Positions 57,401-63,201 of a stretch of DNA of 64,000 nt are shown here, piece by piece. This DNA is from Saururus chinensis (taxonomy: Eukaryota > Streptophyta > Magnoliopsida > Piperales > Saururaceae). The stretch's first letter is position 1. Each line of letters opens with the position of its first letter. The notes below the pieces were generated by a model, which did no database searches, was not told the origin of the DNA, and saw only the letters and a program-made list of their open reading frames with translations. The stretch spans positions 48,045,351 through 48,109,350 of the forward strand of contig CP141140.1 in the NCBI GenBank assembly GCA_035235625.1. Reading direction: 5' to 3'. A program made the translations under genes and the position numbers.

Positions 57401-59752
57401 AATACCCAAGTTTTCTCCATTCAGATGAATATACACTAATAGCCATACCAACTTATCACAAATTCGTTCAGATGATGCTTTCTGTTTCCGATACTGATTT
57501 CCCAAATTGGTACACATTTCAGCAACTCTCAAAACTTTTCCATCAGATAAAGACCAAAATTTCCCCCTCATATGGATGCATTAAAGATAATAATAGCTAA
57601 ACAAAAAGGTCCTGCTACCTCATAGCATGACCGAGCTTCCTCCAACTTCCTTCGTCCCAGATAAAATTGTCCAAGATTGTGAAAAGCAGCTCCTACACTA
57701 GAATAAAACACACAACTAACACATTAGAAATGATGTAACGCAACAAGAAGAAAATATGCTTACGTTCCTGGATGAAAATCAATGGAAGTAATCAATTTCA
57801 TTTATTGTAAGATTCATGCTTATCGTGATGCCTATAGGTGTTGCACCAACATCTCTTCAAGTTTGGTATTCTGCTATCAGTATAAATGACTATGTTTAAA
57901 ACATAAGAATAACAATTACTGATTACCATTGCAATCTAAATGAATACTACCTATATATATCTTTTTCTTATTTTAGATTCACACATGCATGAAAAACCAG
58001 TAAATGGATATGTAACCTGAGATTAGCACTTTGAATTAGGACTGGAAAATGATGTTCAAGAAATTGAAACAAGAAAAAAAGATGTTTGTTCTCTTCTGAA
58101 CAAACACTAGGTAACTCAGAGAAAATTGAGATCAGAAGATTCTAGTTGATATAGAATTTCAGGGCCCTAATATGACAGATAGGATAAGATATATGGTAGA
58201 AAATAAGTGCATAAGTTGGTCATATGTATCTATTACCATGCATGGCCAAGGCTGTGAAAATCACACCGGCCTTTCACATCAGCATTTCTTATACAAGCAC
58301 ATCTTACTCAGCACTGATATATCCATCCAACCACAAGTGAGAATCTAAATGGACAATGGTCCATACCTAAGAAAGACTATTTAATTTGCCAAAGCTAAGG
58401 CTTATCAACTTAAATTATTGAAAGAAAAAAATAGAAGGTTTATCATTCACGCCAAACAACATATTCGCAGCAGTCACAAAATATAGAAGCATATGAAGGC
58501 TGTTCTTCAAACTATTAATACTAATATAGAGATATAACAATCCAGATGGCTCTAACCCAAGTTACCAACCTGCCTCAGTTGTTCGCTTACATTATTTATG
58601 CTTCGTTGTTAGCGTACAAGCAGCCACAAGTAGAAAAGCAGGGAACAGAAGATGCCAAAAGGAAACTATTTTCACTTGAATAAAAAATGGCACAGTTCCA
58701 TAGAAGTTAATGCAAGTTACTGGTTGCTTTTAGGTGGGTGTTGATCAGGGAAAACAATCTGCCCAGTCCATGTCTGGTCAACAAGGTTTCAGATTTTTCT
58801 TTTTGACTGATCCTATATACTAAAAAGAACAATCCTTCAAGTTCACATTTGTTCATGAACCCCAAACCCAGTTATCTAGTTGGTCATTATTTCATAACTT
58901 GCAGTGCTTTAGTTATTTCATGATCTTCTTCCACGGGGCTTAGCGCTTTTAAAATTAATTCTATTAGCAGGATGGAGCAACTAACTCAACAATGATGATA
59001 AGTTTGTGAAGGGATTGGCAAGGTGGGAGAGGAGGCCAAGGAGGGAGAGCTGCCTTGGCAGGTACCTTTGCTTGGAAAATCAGTTTGTTGAGGGTAGGTG
59101 AATCTGCAAAAGGGCAGCCCCTTTTGAACCCACATTTCCAGGGGTTAGGAAAATTACTATTCCAAATCCCCTAACTCTAAAAAAAAAACAAAAAAACCAT
59201 GGAAAAAATGTCGTCCATAAACTTTTCCAAAACCTTAACCCACCCTTAATATCAAAGCATTTATTTTCCACCATCACCGGCAGCAAAAGGTGCATCTACC
59301 AATTTGCATCAGCATTTCTAGATCCAACGTCAAAAGGTGAGCTCTGACTTAAAAAATAAGGTAATTGCACAAATATCAAGTGAATAAAAGATTGCAACAT
59401 GCATTTTCACTGTAACCCTTTATTTTCTGGACCATGACATTCTTAAAAAAAAAATAACCATCTTACATACCCAATTGTTTGATTCAACTCAAGTCAAAGA
59501 ACTTGTCATGCATACACTCCATCTCAAAAACAAAGCACAAAAACTAATTCAGTTTTTTTAATTCAGATGCAAAAAAATCCTAATCAAATCCTAAGGAATT
59601 AGCATACCTCTATGAATGTCCAAGTCCATATATTAGGGAATAAAGAATTACCGTATATCTTCAGGCCCAAATGAATCCTCCAAGATGTTTATAGCTTCCA
59701 AATAGAGTGGCTCAGCCTTATCAAATAATTTCCTAACTCTGTACAGCTCAGC
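15322..59752 (-). CDS. Kinesin-light-chain-like TPR protein, C-terminal 375 codons in 14 exons (5' end outside the visible exons)
   Basis: A spliced host gene on the minus strand. In coding order the exons are 59752-59652, 57697-57619, 57049-57038, 56879-56814, 45072-45004, 44904-44848, 44473-44396, 44301-44204, 44044-43999, 32307-32180, 26397-26310, 26218-26156, 24927-24862 and 15498-15322. They total 1128 nt with no internal stop, and every intron is GT-AG with consistent phase. The protein shows successive TPR helix pairs of kinesin-light-chain type, for example [20 protein letters not shown], then [32 protein letters not shown] and [13 protein letters not shown]. The end holds [11 protein letters not shown] and a charged helix [16 protein letters not shown], a possible short coiled coil. 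TPR arrays of this kind are protein-binding scaffolds; no catalytic motif is seen and the partner is unknown. From memory it resembles plant proteins annotated as TPR-like superfamily or kinesin-light-chain-related. The first visible exon starts at an acceptor (tgcag), so 5' exons lie beyond 59752. Family and exon calls are strong; cellular role is unknown. Confidence 0.88.
15499..17935. other. Last intron, part before the LTR element; no gene seen
   Basis: AT-rich intron DNA with a CT-rich, GC-richer patch at about 16560-17165. The patch has a 181-codon plus-strand frame (16625-17170) rich in Pro, Leu and Ser with no domain I recognise. It is most likely a non-coding repeat or captured fragment. 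Confidence 0.5.
17941..18333 (-). repeat. 3' LTR of the Reina-like element at 17.9-23.5 kb
   Basis: Plus strand TGTTATAACCC to GAACATAACA, 393 bp. It is preceded by the GTCAA duplication and followed by the polypurine tract. Confidence 0.92.
18370..23003 (-). pseudogene. gag-pol remnant (Reina-like)
   Basis: Gag begins [12 protein letters not shown] near 23003 and carries a zinc-knuckle-like motif with CFNCDE and GHKC. Protease shows [12 protein letters not shown]. Reverse transcriptase shows [15 protein letters not shown] and VFFDDILI. Integrase shows MDFIEGFPL and [12 protein letters not shown]. The end carries the chromodomain-type motif [17 protein letters not shown] fossil with about five breaks. 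Confidence 0.88.
23049..23465 (-). repeat. 5' LTR of the Reina-like element at 17.9-23.5 kb
   Basis: Same ends as the other LTR, 417 bp, the extra length being a short internal duplication around ctacataaagaaaaact. The PBS lies directly beside it at about 23036-23047 and the GTCAA duplication follows at 23466. Confidence 0.92.
23559..23641. repeat. Perfect 24-bp inverted repeat (hairpin)
   Basis: Arms 23559-23582 (ccagagctgcagctcactac plus agct) and 23618-23641 are perfect reverse complements around a 35-nt loop. Each arm also contains agctgcagct, itself a palindrome. It could be a small foldback element or an old hairpin; it lies about 90 bp from the end of the LTR element. Confidence 0.85.
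23776..24337. repeat. Inverted-repeat element of about 560 bp (MITE candidate)
   Basis: The arm near 23776-23810 (ggcatcagtgtggcaagttg) is the imperfect reverse complement of 24303-24337 (caacttgccacgctggtgcc). Between them are diverged short repeats of the form cactcaa...gatgaaattagaatt. No transposase frame and no clear target duplication. Confidence 0.5.
24862..24927 (-). CDS. TPR gene penultimate exon
   Basis: Acceptor ttttatag, donor CAG/GTATTT, 66 nt, phase 0. It encodes [20 protein letters not shown] and KQ. The downstream intron is 9.4 kb and holds a complete LTR element. Confidence 0.87.
25012..25104. mobile_element. Stowaway MITE (Tc1/mariner)
   Basis: The ends ctccctctgtccc and ggacagagggag are inverted repeats of Stowaway type, flanked by the dinucleotide TA at both sides. 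The body is 93 bp. It lies in a host intron between the exons at 24927 and 26156. Confidence 0.93.
26156..26218 (-). CDS. TPR gene exon
   Basis: Acceptor aatgcag, donor AAG/GTCCAG, 63 nt, phase 0. It encodes [20 protein letters not shown] and K, a helix that continues the ALMML of the previous exon. Confidence 0.9.
26310..26397 (-). CDS. TPR gene exon
   Basis: Acceptor tttggatag, donor CTG/GTTTGT, 88 nt. The first base completes the Arg codon, then [20 protein letters not shown] and VKHAALMML. The Lys/Glu/Ser-rich middle looks like a linker before the last helical pair. Confidence 0.88.
26913..26956. repeat. Perfect 22-bp tandem duplication
   Basis: The unit agaaatccggttcatggtgc plus aa occurs twice head to tail in the intron between 26398 and 32179. 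Confidence 0.92.
27200..28249 (-). mobile_element. RTE-type LINE fragment
   Basis: The minus strand carries degraded frames of the C-terminal half of a plant RTE-type reverse transcriptase; near 28170-28230 it matches the stretch just after the catalytic DD (plus strand ctatatcatcatcaaaaagc). It is broken in many places, has no 5' part, is interrupted by a MITE at 27600-27798, and is abutted by a long LTR at 28250. Confidence 0.55.
27600..27798. mobile_element. Palindromic MITE, 199 bp
   Basis: The ends are near-perfect inverted repeats of about 37 bp (ggtgaagcttcaccagggag at the left; its complement at the right), extended by a weaker match to gccacgta, so most of the element can fold into one hairpin. 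Each arm also contains the palindrome ggtgaagcttcacc. No coding capacity. Flanks share only ATT, so the superfamily is unclear. It sits in the LINE fragment. Confidence 0.8.
28250..30423 (+). repeat. Long LTR E (about 2.2 kb), solo, opposite to the gene
   Basis: It begins TGTAATATTCGGG and ends GGGCTGTGACA, the same terminus types as LTRs A and B, and shares internal motifs with them such as accaccaagaac and agggagatatgacc. It carries no coding domains. The five bases beside each end do not match, so the right end may be displaced or the flank altered. Confidence 0.55.
30990..31800 (-). mobile_element. RTE-type LINE fragment, RT C-terminal region
   Basis: Minus-strand frames contain motifs of plant RTE-like elements in the right order: DDFVLVV after the catalytic motif, [15 protein letters not shown], then [12 protein letters not shown], then a degraded Gly/Arg/Lys-rich tail. 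Several stops and shifts separate them and the 5' part is missing. It is a dead 5'-truncated copy. Confidence 0.65.
32180..32307 (-). CDS. TPR gene exon
   Basis: Acceptor tgaatgaag, donor AG/GTATGT, 128 nt. It encodes [20 protein letters not shown] and continues to TFLDNSI plus two bases of an Arg codon. The upstream intron is 11.7 kb and carries two nested Reina-like elements. Confidence 0.92.
33211..33372. mobile_element. Foldback MITE candidate, about 160 bp
   Basis: The arms 33212-33248 (tttaaacttttaaagtaggc then cccacc) and 33335-33371 are inverted repeats with a few mismatches. The spacer is AT-rich. No clear target duplication. Confidence 0.65.
33730..34080 (+). repeat. Possible solo LTR with TATA box
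   Basis: The stretch contains a strong promoter-like core (ctatataaaaaggggagaac at about 33872), followed 100-150 bp later by a T-rich end-like region and gtaatattttta. It resembles the U3-R-U5 order of a copia-type LTR. Neither ends nor a target duplication can be fixed. Confidence 0.3.
34372..34774 (-). repeat. 3' LTR of the nested Reina-like element
   Basis: Plus strand TGTTATGTCCC to GATTATAACA, 403 bp, preceded by GGCAT and followed by tccctccacccat, the polypurine tract in reverse. Confidence 0.92.
34850..39513 (-). pseudogene. gag-pol remnant of the nested Reina-like element
   Basis: Gag begins [12 protein letters not shown] near 39513 and has [16 protein letters not shown]. Reverse transcriptase shows [34 protein letters not shown] and [10 protein letters not shown]. 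Integrase shows [22 protein letters not shown] and SSAYHPQTD. The chromodomain-type end shows [11 protein letters not shown] fossil with many breaks. Confidence 0.87.
39553..39932 (-). repeat. 5' LTR of the nested Reina-like element
   Basis: 380 bp, matching the other LTR closely, with GGCAT directly after it and the PBS directly before it. Confidence 0.9.
40142..40360. repeat. Tandem duplication, 109-bp unit, in the older Reina-like element
   Basis: The block starting ggctggagaagtggtgagga at 40142 recurs from 40251 with about 85 percent similarity. It covers the zinc-binding region upstream of the integrase core. Confidence 0.8.
43635..43979 (-). repeat. 5' LTR of the older Reina-like element
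   Basis: Plus strand TGATATAATTG to CACAATAACA, about 345 bp, bounded on the left by the PBS and on the right by host intron sequence ggaat. With no partner LTR left, the ends are inferred from PBS position and TG...CA. Confidence 0.7.
43999..44044 (-). CDS. TPR gene exon, 46 nt, beside an LTR element
   Basis: Acceptor aggcag, donor GAG/GTTTTA. The first base completes the Gly codon, then the frame reads [15 protein letters not shown], helix B and loop of the repeat. The donor is 19 nt from the end of an LTR at 43979, so almost all of the native start of the downstream intron has been displaced. Confidence 0.88.
44204..44301 (-). CDS. TPR gene exon
   Basis: Acceptor atcttag, donor AAGG/GTGAGA, 98 nt. 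It encodes [20 protein letters not shown] then [12 protein letters not shown]. It leaves two bases of a Gly codon that the next exon completes. Confidence 0.92.
44396..44473 (-). CDS. TPR gene exon
   Basis: Acceptor ttgtag, donor AAG/GTATTT, 78 nt, phase 0. It encodes [20 protein letters not shown] and VMELSK, helix B of the repeat opened by the previous exon. Confidence 0.92.
44848..44904 (-). CDS. TPR gene exon
   Basis: Acceptor actatcag, donor CAG/GTGTGG, 57 nt, phase 0. It encodes [19 protein letters not shown], the loop and helix A of the next repeat. Confidence 0.92.
45004..45072 (-). CDS. TPR gene exon
   Basis: Acceptor ctgtcag, donor GAG/GTCTGC, 69 nt, phase 0. It encodes [20 protein letters not shown] and ILE, the end of helix A and helix B of the repeat begun in the upstream exon. 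The upstream intron is 11.7 kb and full of LTR elements. Confidence 0.93.
45701..46175 (+). repeat. CRM-type LTR piece in opposite orientation
   Basis: It begins TGATGCAGTAG and carries gttgtggattcaacc and cttgtggattcaag, motifs also present, in reverse, in the LTR at 46181-46737. Similarity is otherwise low, so it is a diverged LTR of the same family. Its far end is not clear and it abuts the next LTR. The 13-mer aaaattgatgcag occurs at both 45696 and 46176. Confidence 0.5.
46181..46737 (-). repeat. 3' LTR of the CRM-like element
   Basis: 557 bp, plus strand TGATGCAGCAG to CACTACATCA, followed by gtccctccctccc, the polypurine tract in reverse. Confidence 0.75.
48224..50195. mobile_element. 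Non-autonomous TIR DNA transposon, probably PIF/Harbinger
   Basis: The ends cAGGGTGTTAGTTGTTCTGA and tAGGGCGTTAGTCATTTTGT (right end reversed) are inverted repeats extending about 30 bp into the shared gtattttaaatta-like stretch. Both sides have TAA (48221-48223, 50196-50198), the 3-bp TWA duplication of PIF/Harbinger. The body is 1,972 bp. It encodes no recognisable transposase; the longest plus-strand frame (48693-49130, 145 codons) matches nothing I know and may be captured sequence. It lies in the reverse-transcriptase/RNase H part of the CRM-like element. Confidence 0.72.
52824..53071. repeat. Tandem duplication, 124-bp unit, in the CRM-like gag region
   Basis: The block beginning ttcaggtacaatcccgctgg occurs at 52824 and again at 52948, nearly identical, within the N-terminal gag region. 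Confidence 0.93.
53612..54123 (-). repeat. 5' LTR of the CRM-like element
   Basis: 512 bp, plus strand TGATGCAGTCAG to CTCTGCATCA. Shared blocks with the 3' LTR include aatccacaacc, tttctgga and ttataacaaa. Confidence 0.75.
54124..54795 (-). mobile_element. 5' end of a second CRM-like element
   Basis: On the minus strand: LTR, then PBS (TGGTATCAGAG, plus strand about 54303-54313), leader, and a gag start [11 protein letters not shown] with Gln-rich continuation. It stops where the first CRM-like element begins at 54123; the remainder is not present on the other side. A degraded fragment, similar in design to its neighbour. Confidence 0.65.
54316..54795 (-). repeat. LTR of the second CRM-like element
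   Basis: 480 bp; on the minus strand it starts TGATGGAGACATTTCATC, close to the known start of CRM LTRs, and ends GGTTACATCA next to the PBS. Confidence 0.7.
55347..56270 (+). repeat. Long LTR F, truncated, opposite to the gene
   Basis: It starts TGTAATATCCCGAATTTCC and shares with LTRs A, B and E the series gtgtttgacccttt, cgccaccaagaacgc, atgagggagatacgac and agggcccgttta. A TATA box (cctataaataagc) is at about 55727. The 3' side fades near 56270 into host intron. Confidence 0.6.
56814..56879 (-). CDS. TPR gene exon
   Basis: Acceptor atttacag, donor ACG/GTAACA, 66 nt, phase 0 at both ends. It encodes [20 protein letters not shown] and GT. The G-H-G-H-P-D-Y loop followed by a new helix A is the hallmark of kinesin-light-chain-type TPRs. 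Confidence 0.93.
57038..57049 (-). CDS. TPR gene microexon of 12 nt (Arg-Ala-Leu-Lys)
   Basis: On the minus strand the sequence reads tag/CGAGCCTTAAAG/gtaaaa. It encodes RALK and joins CYE of the exon before to IKGRVL of the exon after, giving [16 protein letters not shown], the continuous helix expected for this TPR. Without it the helix lacks four residues although the frame would still be open. Both flanking introns are ordinary GT-AG. The call rests on the exact fit of splice sites, length and expected residues. Confidence 0.8.
57619..57697 (-). CDS. TPR gene exon
   Basis: Acceptor ttctag, donor GAG/GTAGCA. The first base completes the Arg codon from the upstream exon, then the frame reads [20 protein letters not shown] and ARSCYE. 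It is 79 nt. The residues form helix A and most of helix B of one TPR; the last residues of that helix come from the 12-nt exon downstream. Confidence 0.92.
57698..59651. other. Host intron; no element recognised
   Basis: AT-rich DNA between the exons at 57619-57697 and 59652-59752. Short open frames only, no terminal repeats and no similarity to other parts of the window noticed. Confidence 0.6.
59652..59752 (-). CDS. TPR gene exon (most 5' one visible)
   Basis: Acceptor tgcag precedes GCTGAG and the exon ends at ATACG before GTAATT. It encodes [20 protein letters not shown], then [13 protein letters not shown], the classic KLC-type helix A/B pair with a GPED turn. It is 101 nt, starting in phase 0 and leaving two bases of an Arg codon for the next exon. 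The preceding exon was not found. Confidence 0.9.
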
Positions 59753-59944
59753 CTGCAATGACCATTACATTCAACGATTCCATTACAAAATTACATTTAT
59801 GCAGTTAAGATAAGATTAGATAAAGCAATCCATATATTTTGCCTAGAGAAAAGCTAAAACTAACCCTTCCCAATGACGAAATCTGTGAAATGACCCCAAA
59901 AATATTGCATTCAAGCCAAAATGTGAAGAGGATGATGAGTTGGC

Positions 59945-62600
59945 ATCTGTTATGTACAAACACATGGCATGCAAGCCTTCAGGGGAGAGAAAGGGAGGAA
60001 CAACAGGATGATAGAGGGAGGAGAACTATAATTAGAAAGTTTCATTCATTCCATAACCTCAATTAAGGCTAAGCCTTTACATTATACAGAGATTACTGAT
60101 GGGCTCACTAACAAGCGCCTAAGGCCCATTAACTTCATTAAAGATAAATACTAATAACCTAAATGCTCTTATTCATTAATAACATTAGCAAACCATAATC
60201 CGATCCTTAGGACAGGTCATAAAATTCCACCACACTTCGCTTGCACATCACCTTGTCCTCTAGGTGCCCCAAATCTTCTTGCATTGGGCTCATCATAGCT
60301 CTGCTGAAGAGAGGGCTAGAACCACTCAAGTCAGTACTCAGAAAGGTGGCCAGGGGCTCGAACAACTGCTACTCATGCAGAAGAGCATTCAACAAAGGCT
60401 AGAGTGAGTCAAGGATGACTATGAACAATGAGGGCATATCAAAATGCAAGACAATAAGTTGCGTTAGACATTGGACATTAGTAGGTTGTCTGCAAAGGTC
60501 CCCAACAGGCGGGGCGTCACCGGAGGCAGGAGCAAGAGAGCCAGAGACATGCCACAGAAGTCATTGGACATCATCATCAGCAAAGGCAAACTGGAACCGA
60601 GGAAAGTAGCAGACACTGTTGGCAGCCATGTAGTGGGGTGCAGGAAAGGAGAAGCATGTGGTAGGTGCTATTGACAGTGTGAGACCATTGATGGTCCAAG
60701 CAAATGATGATGACCCACAAGGGGCCCAGGGAGAAGATGAACTGGTGGAGGATGAAGTGGTGGCAGCATCACAATCGAAGGAAATAGTAGGTGGTCCAAG
60801 GAGGGGGTGGTGAACCACAGGACCCTATGTGCAAGGGCTACAGGCCAAAGATGAAGTGGAGGTGGCCCATGATCAAGAGTGGCAACAGGCTGTAGGAAAA
60901 GCATTAGATTCATAAACAGCCCTCAGACTTGGGTCGGATCAGGCAGACCCAAATACACCTTGCACGAATCAGATCCCAGGTATAAAGAGTTGTAAAATAT
61001 CAGACAGGAAGGGCCCGCATGTGAGGGTTTAAATCCAGAGTTGAAATCGGGTTCCTTTGGATCCGTATAAAACCTGACAAAAGGGACATGAGTCAACCCA
61101 CAGCACTCAGCTGCTCTGGCAAGTTTCTTGAAAGAGGGAAGCTTGAGGGGTTTGCATCAGCGGCCAACTTAGAGATGCAACCGAGATCTCCGGTTGTGGA
61201 TGCACCAAGGAGGAGCTGTTCTGATAAAGCAAATTCATGGAAGGAATTCTGTGCCTACTGGGGTAGGAAGAATCTCAGATCTCCCAATATTTGCTTTCTA
61301 GAATGGGGAAAAACAAAGATCTGGCAGAATCGCATGCGATGGCCAAGATTCACATAGTGCAGATGTGAACATGTTTGGCGAACATGAAATTATAGGTCAC
61401 ATGAACAGGGGCAGTGTGAATAATGACCAAGATTCCTAGCTAACTTGTGGAAGACGCAGTTTGGGCTGATCAGGACATAGATACGACAAGGAATCCCATA
61501 ATGGAAGGTGGCTGAAGCAGTTGTGCAAAAATGAACTGAGAAATCAAGGGTGAATCATAATCGTGTAGTGTGGACAATGGCAGGGATCACTATAGAAATC
61601 TGCTGGATTGAAACCTCCAGCTAGTGGTGGGTTGGTGGAGGAGGTGGGTCATCACTGGCCGGAGACAGTGGAAAGGGTGGGGTGGAGGTTGCAGGGAATG
61701 GTGAAGGAGAGGTCATCAAATTCAGTGCCTTTGTCGGCAGTGGAGATTATCAGCTAAAACTGTCACTGTCGGAGACAAGGTTCGTAGCGTTGAGGCAAGA
61801 TGTGGCAATCACAACGAGCTGCAGTAACCTCTCTGGGAAGACCGTGCAGGCAATCGTCATGCTTGCTGGACCTGCAAGCTGGCCATGACTTGGCTGCTGT
61901 ACAACTACAGACAATACCTACGGCAACATGGTATAGGCTGCCCGGGGAATAAATCCACAACTGCACTGGCATGGAAATCAAGCAATTGTTGTTCTGGCTT
62001 GAACACCAGCAGAGAGGTCTGCCACTAAGTAATGGACAGACCCTTTGCTGCTGATGGATGCAGAACTGATGTCTGAGGGTGGGTGCTCAAAAAAGAAAAC
62101 ACTTCGGCTGTAGCTCCAGCAGATGATGGATGACATGGTGCATGCAACTGCAGTGGCTGCGAAAGATACAATAGTGGCAGCGGATCCAACAACAGAGGCA
62201 GGTGAATTCAGCAGCAGTGGTGGATGTGCAGGCAGCGTCGAAGGGAGTGGCGTTAACCTCACCATGGTGTCACAAGGCCCAGAATTCACTATGATTTCAC
62301 ACGCCTTGTGGAGCCTGACTGCCCTCGGCAATCAGCAGCCTTCTCACTCTCTTAGCGCGCACACGATCACAAGGAAATGCACACACGTTACAAAAAACAA
62401 CAGAAGTGAAGGGAAAAAGGGCCTCACCCAAAAACCATTCCATACTTGATGTTATGCAAGCACTTGGTTCAAATCTTAGTGTCAAGACTCAAAACCCACT
62501 GGCTATCATCTCATATGAGCTTACAATGTATTCCCCACCCTTTTATACCCGTTGGTCACAGCCAAGCGGTTCTAACATGACCCCCATGACTTAGCCCACT
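59945..62600. other. Unassigned repeat-like region, partly GC-rich
   Basis: The left part (about 59945-60225) resembles an LTR edge. It is followed by caccttgtcctctaggtgcc at 60250, which resembles the pol-end/polypurine junction of the gypsy elements here (acttgtcctc in the 17.9-kb element). The next 2 kb is GC-richer with short frames on both strands and no domain I recognise. A TATA-like cttttataccc is at about 62540. It may be a non-autonomous or gutted LTR element on the minus strand. Confidence 0.3.
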
Positions 62601-62797
62601 ATGTTGTCCGTAACCATACGTAACCGTCCATAACCACCTACGGTTATGCACAAGAGCGTGCAGCAACCACTCGATTAGTGGCCAGCAACCGTCAGCCACT
62701 ACTCCCATGTTCTTCGCTATGATGCACTCGGGTCTTAGTGGGAATCGTGCTGGTCAGTTATGCAACCACCAACCTTGGCATGTCGCCCATGTGCCAA

Positions 62798-63162
62798 TGT
62801 ATTATGTTCTGTAGTAGTTAGACAGTAGTTAGGCAGTTATTATAATGTGTACATAGGTGGTGATGTTAGGTGCACGTGACTTTGCTTTTAATTAGTTATT
62901 AATCAGTTTTAGTCTATGTAGTTAGTTATCTTTCTCTATGTAGCCTGATGGCTTAGGTCAGTCTTAAATAGGCTTTTATCGTTGTAATCGAAAACTAATG
63001 AAGAATTAGCCTTCCTTTCTTTCTATCAACTTCTCCTTCCCGACCTCTCCTCCAAATTCAAGTTCGCACTTGCAAACTGCAAGCGCGTCCCTTTCCCTCT
63101 CTCTCAACCTAATCTCCCAACCTCTTCCAGTCTCCTTTCTTTTCTGCACAAGATTCATAACA
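62798..63162 (+). repeat. 5' LTR of the Reina-like element at the right edge
   Basis: TGTATTATGTTCTG to TTCATAACA, about 365 bp. Shares ttatgttctg and gtgcacgt motifs with the other Reina-like LTRs. The left end is inferred from TG and alignment to those LTRs. Confidence 0.75.
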
Positions 63163-63164
63163 AC

Positions 63165-63176
63165 TGGTATCAGAGC
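63165..63176 (+). other. Primer-binding site TGGTATCAGAGC
   Basis: Twelve bases complementary to the 3' end of plant initiator tRNA-Met, two bases after the LTR, the standard arrangement in plant gypsy and copia elements. Confidence 0.88.
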
Positions 63177-63201
63177 GATCCTTCCTCGGCCCTTCTTTCC
63201 C

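Noticed and set aside
57284-57571. 95-codon minus-strand frame as an additional TPR exon
   Set aside because: The exons at 57619 and 56814 join perfectly through the 12-nt exon; this frame has no TPR sequence and would interrupt it.
60415-62449. Short open frames on both strands in the GC-rich region
   Set aside because: No domain, no codon-usage difference between frames, and no splice links to the TPR gene.
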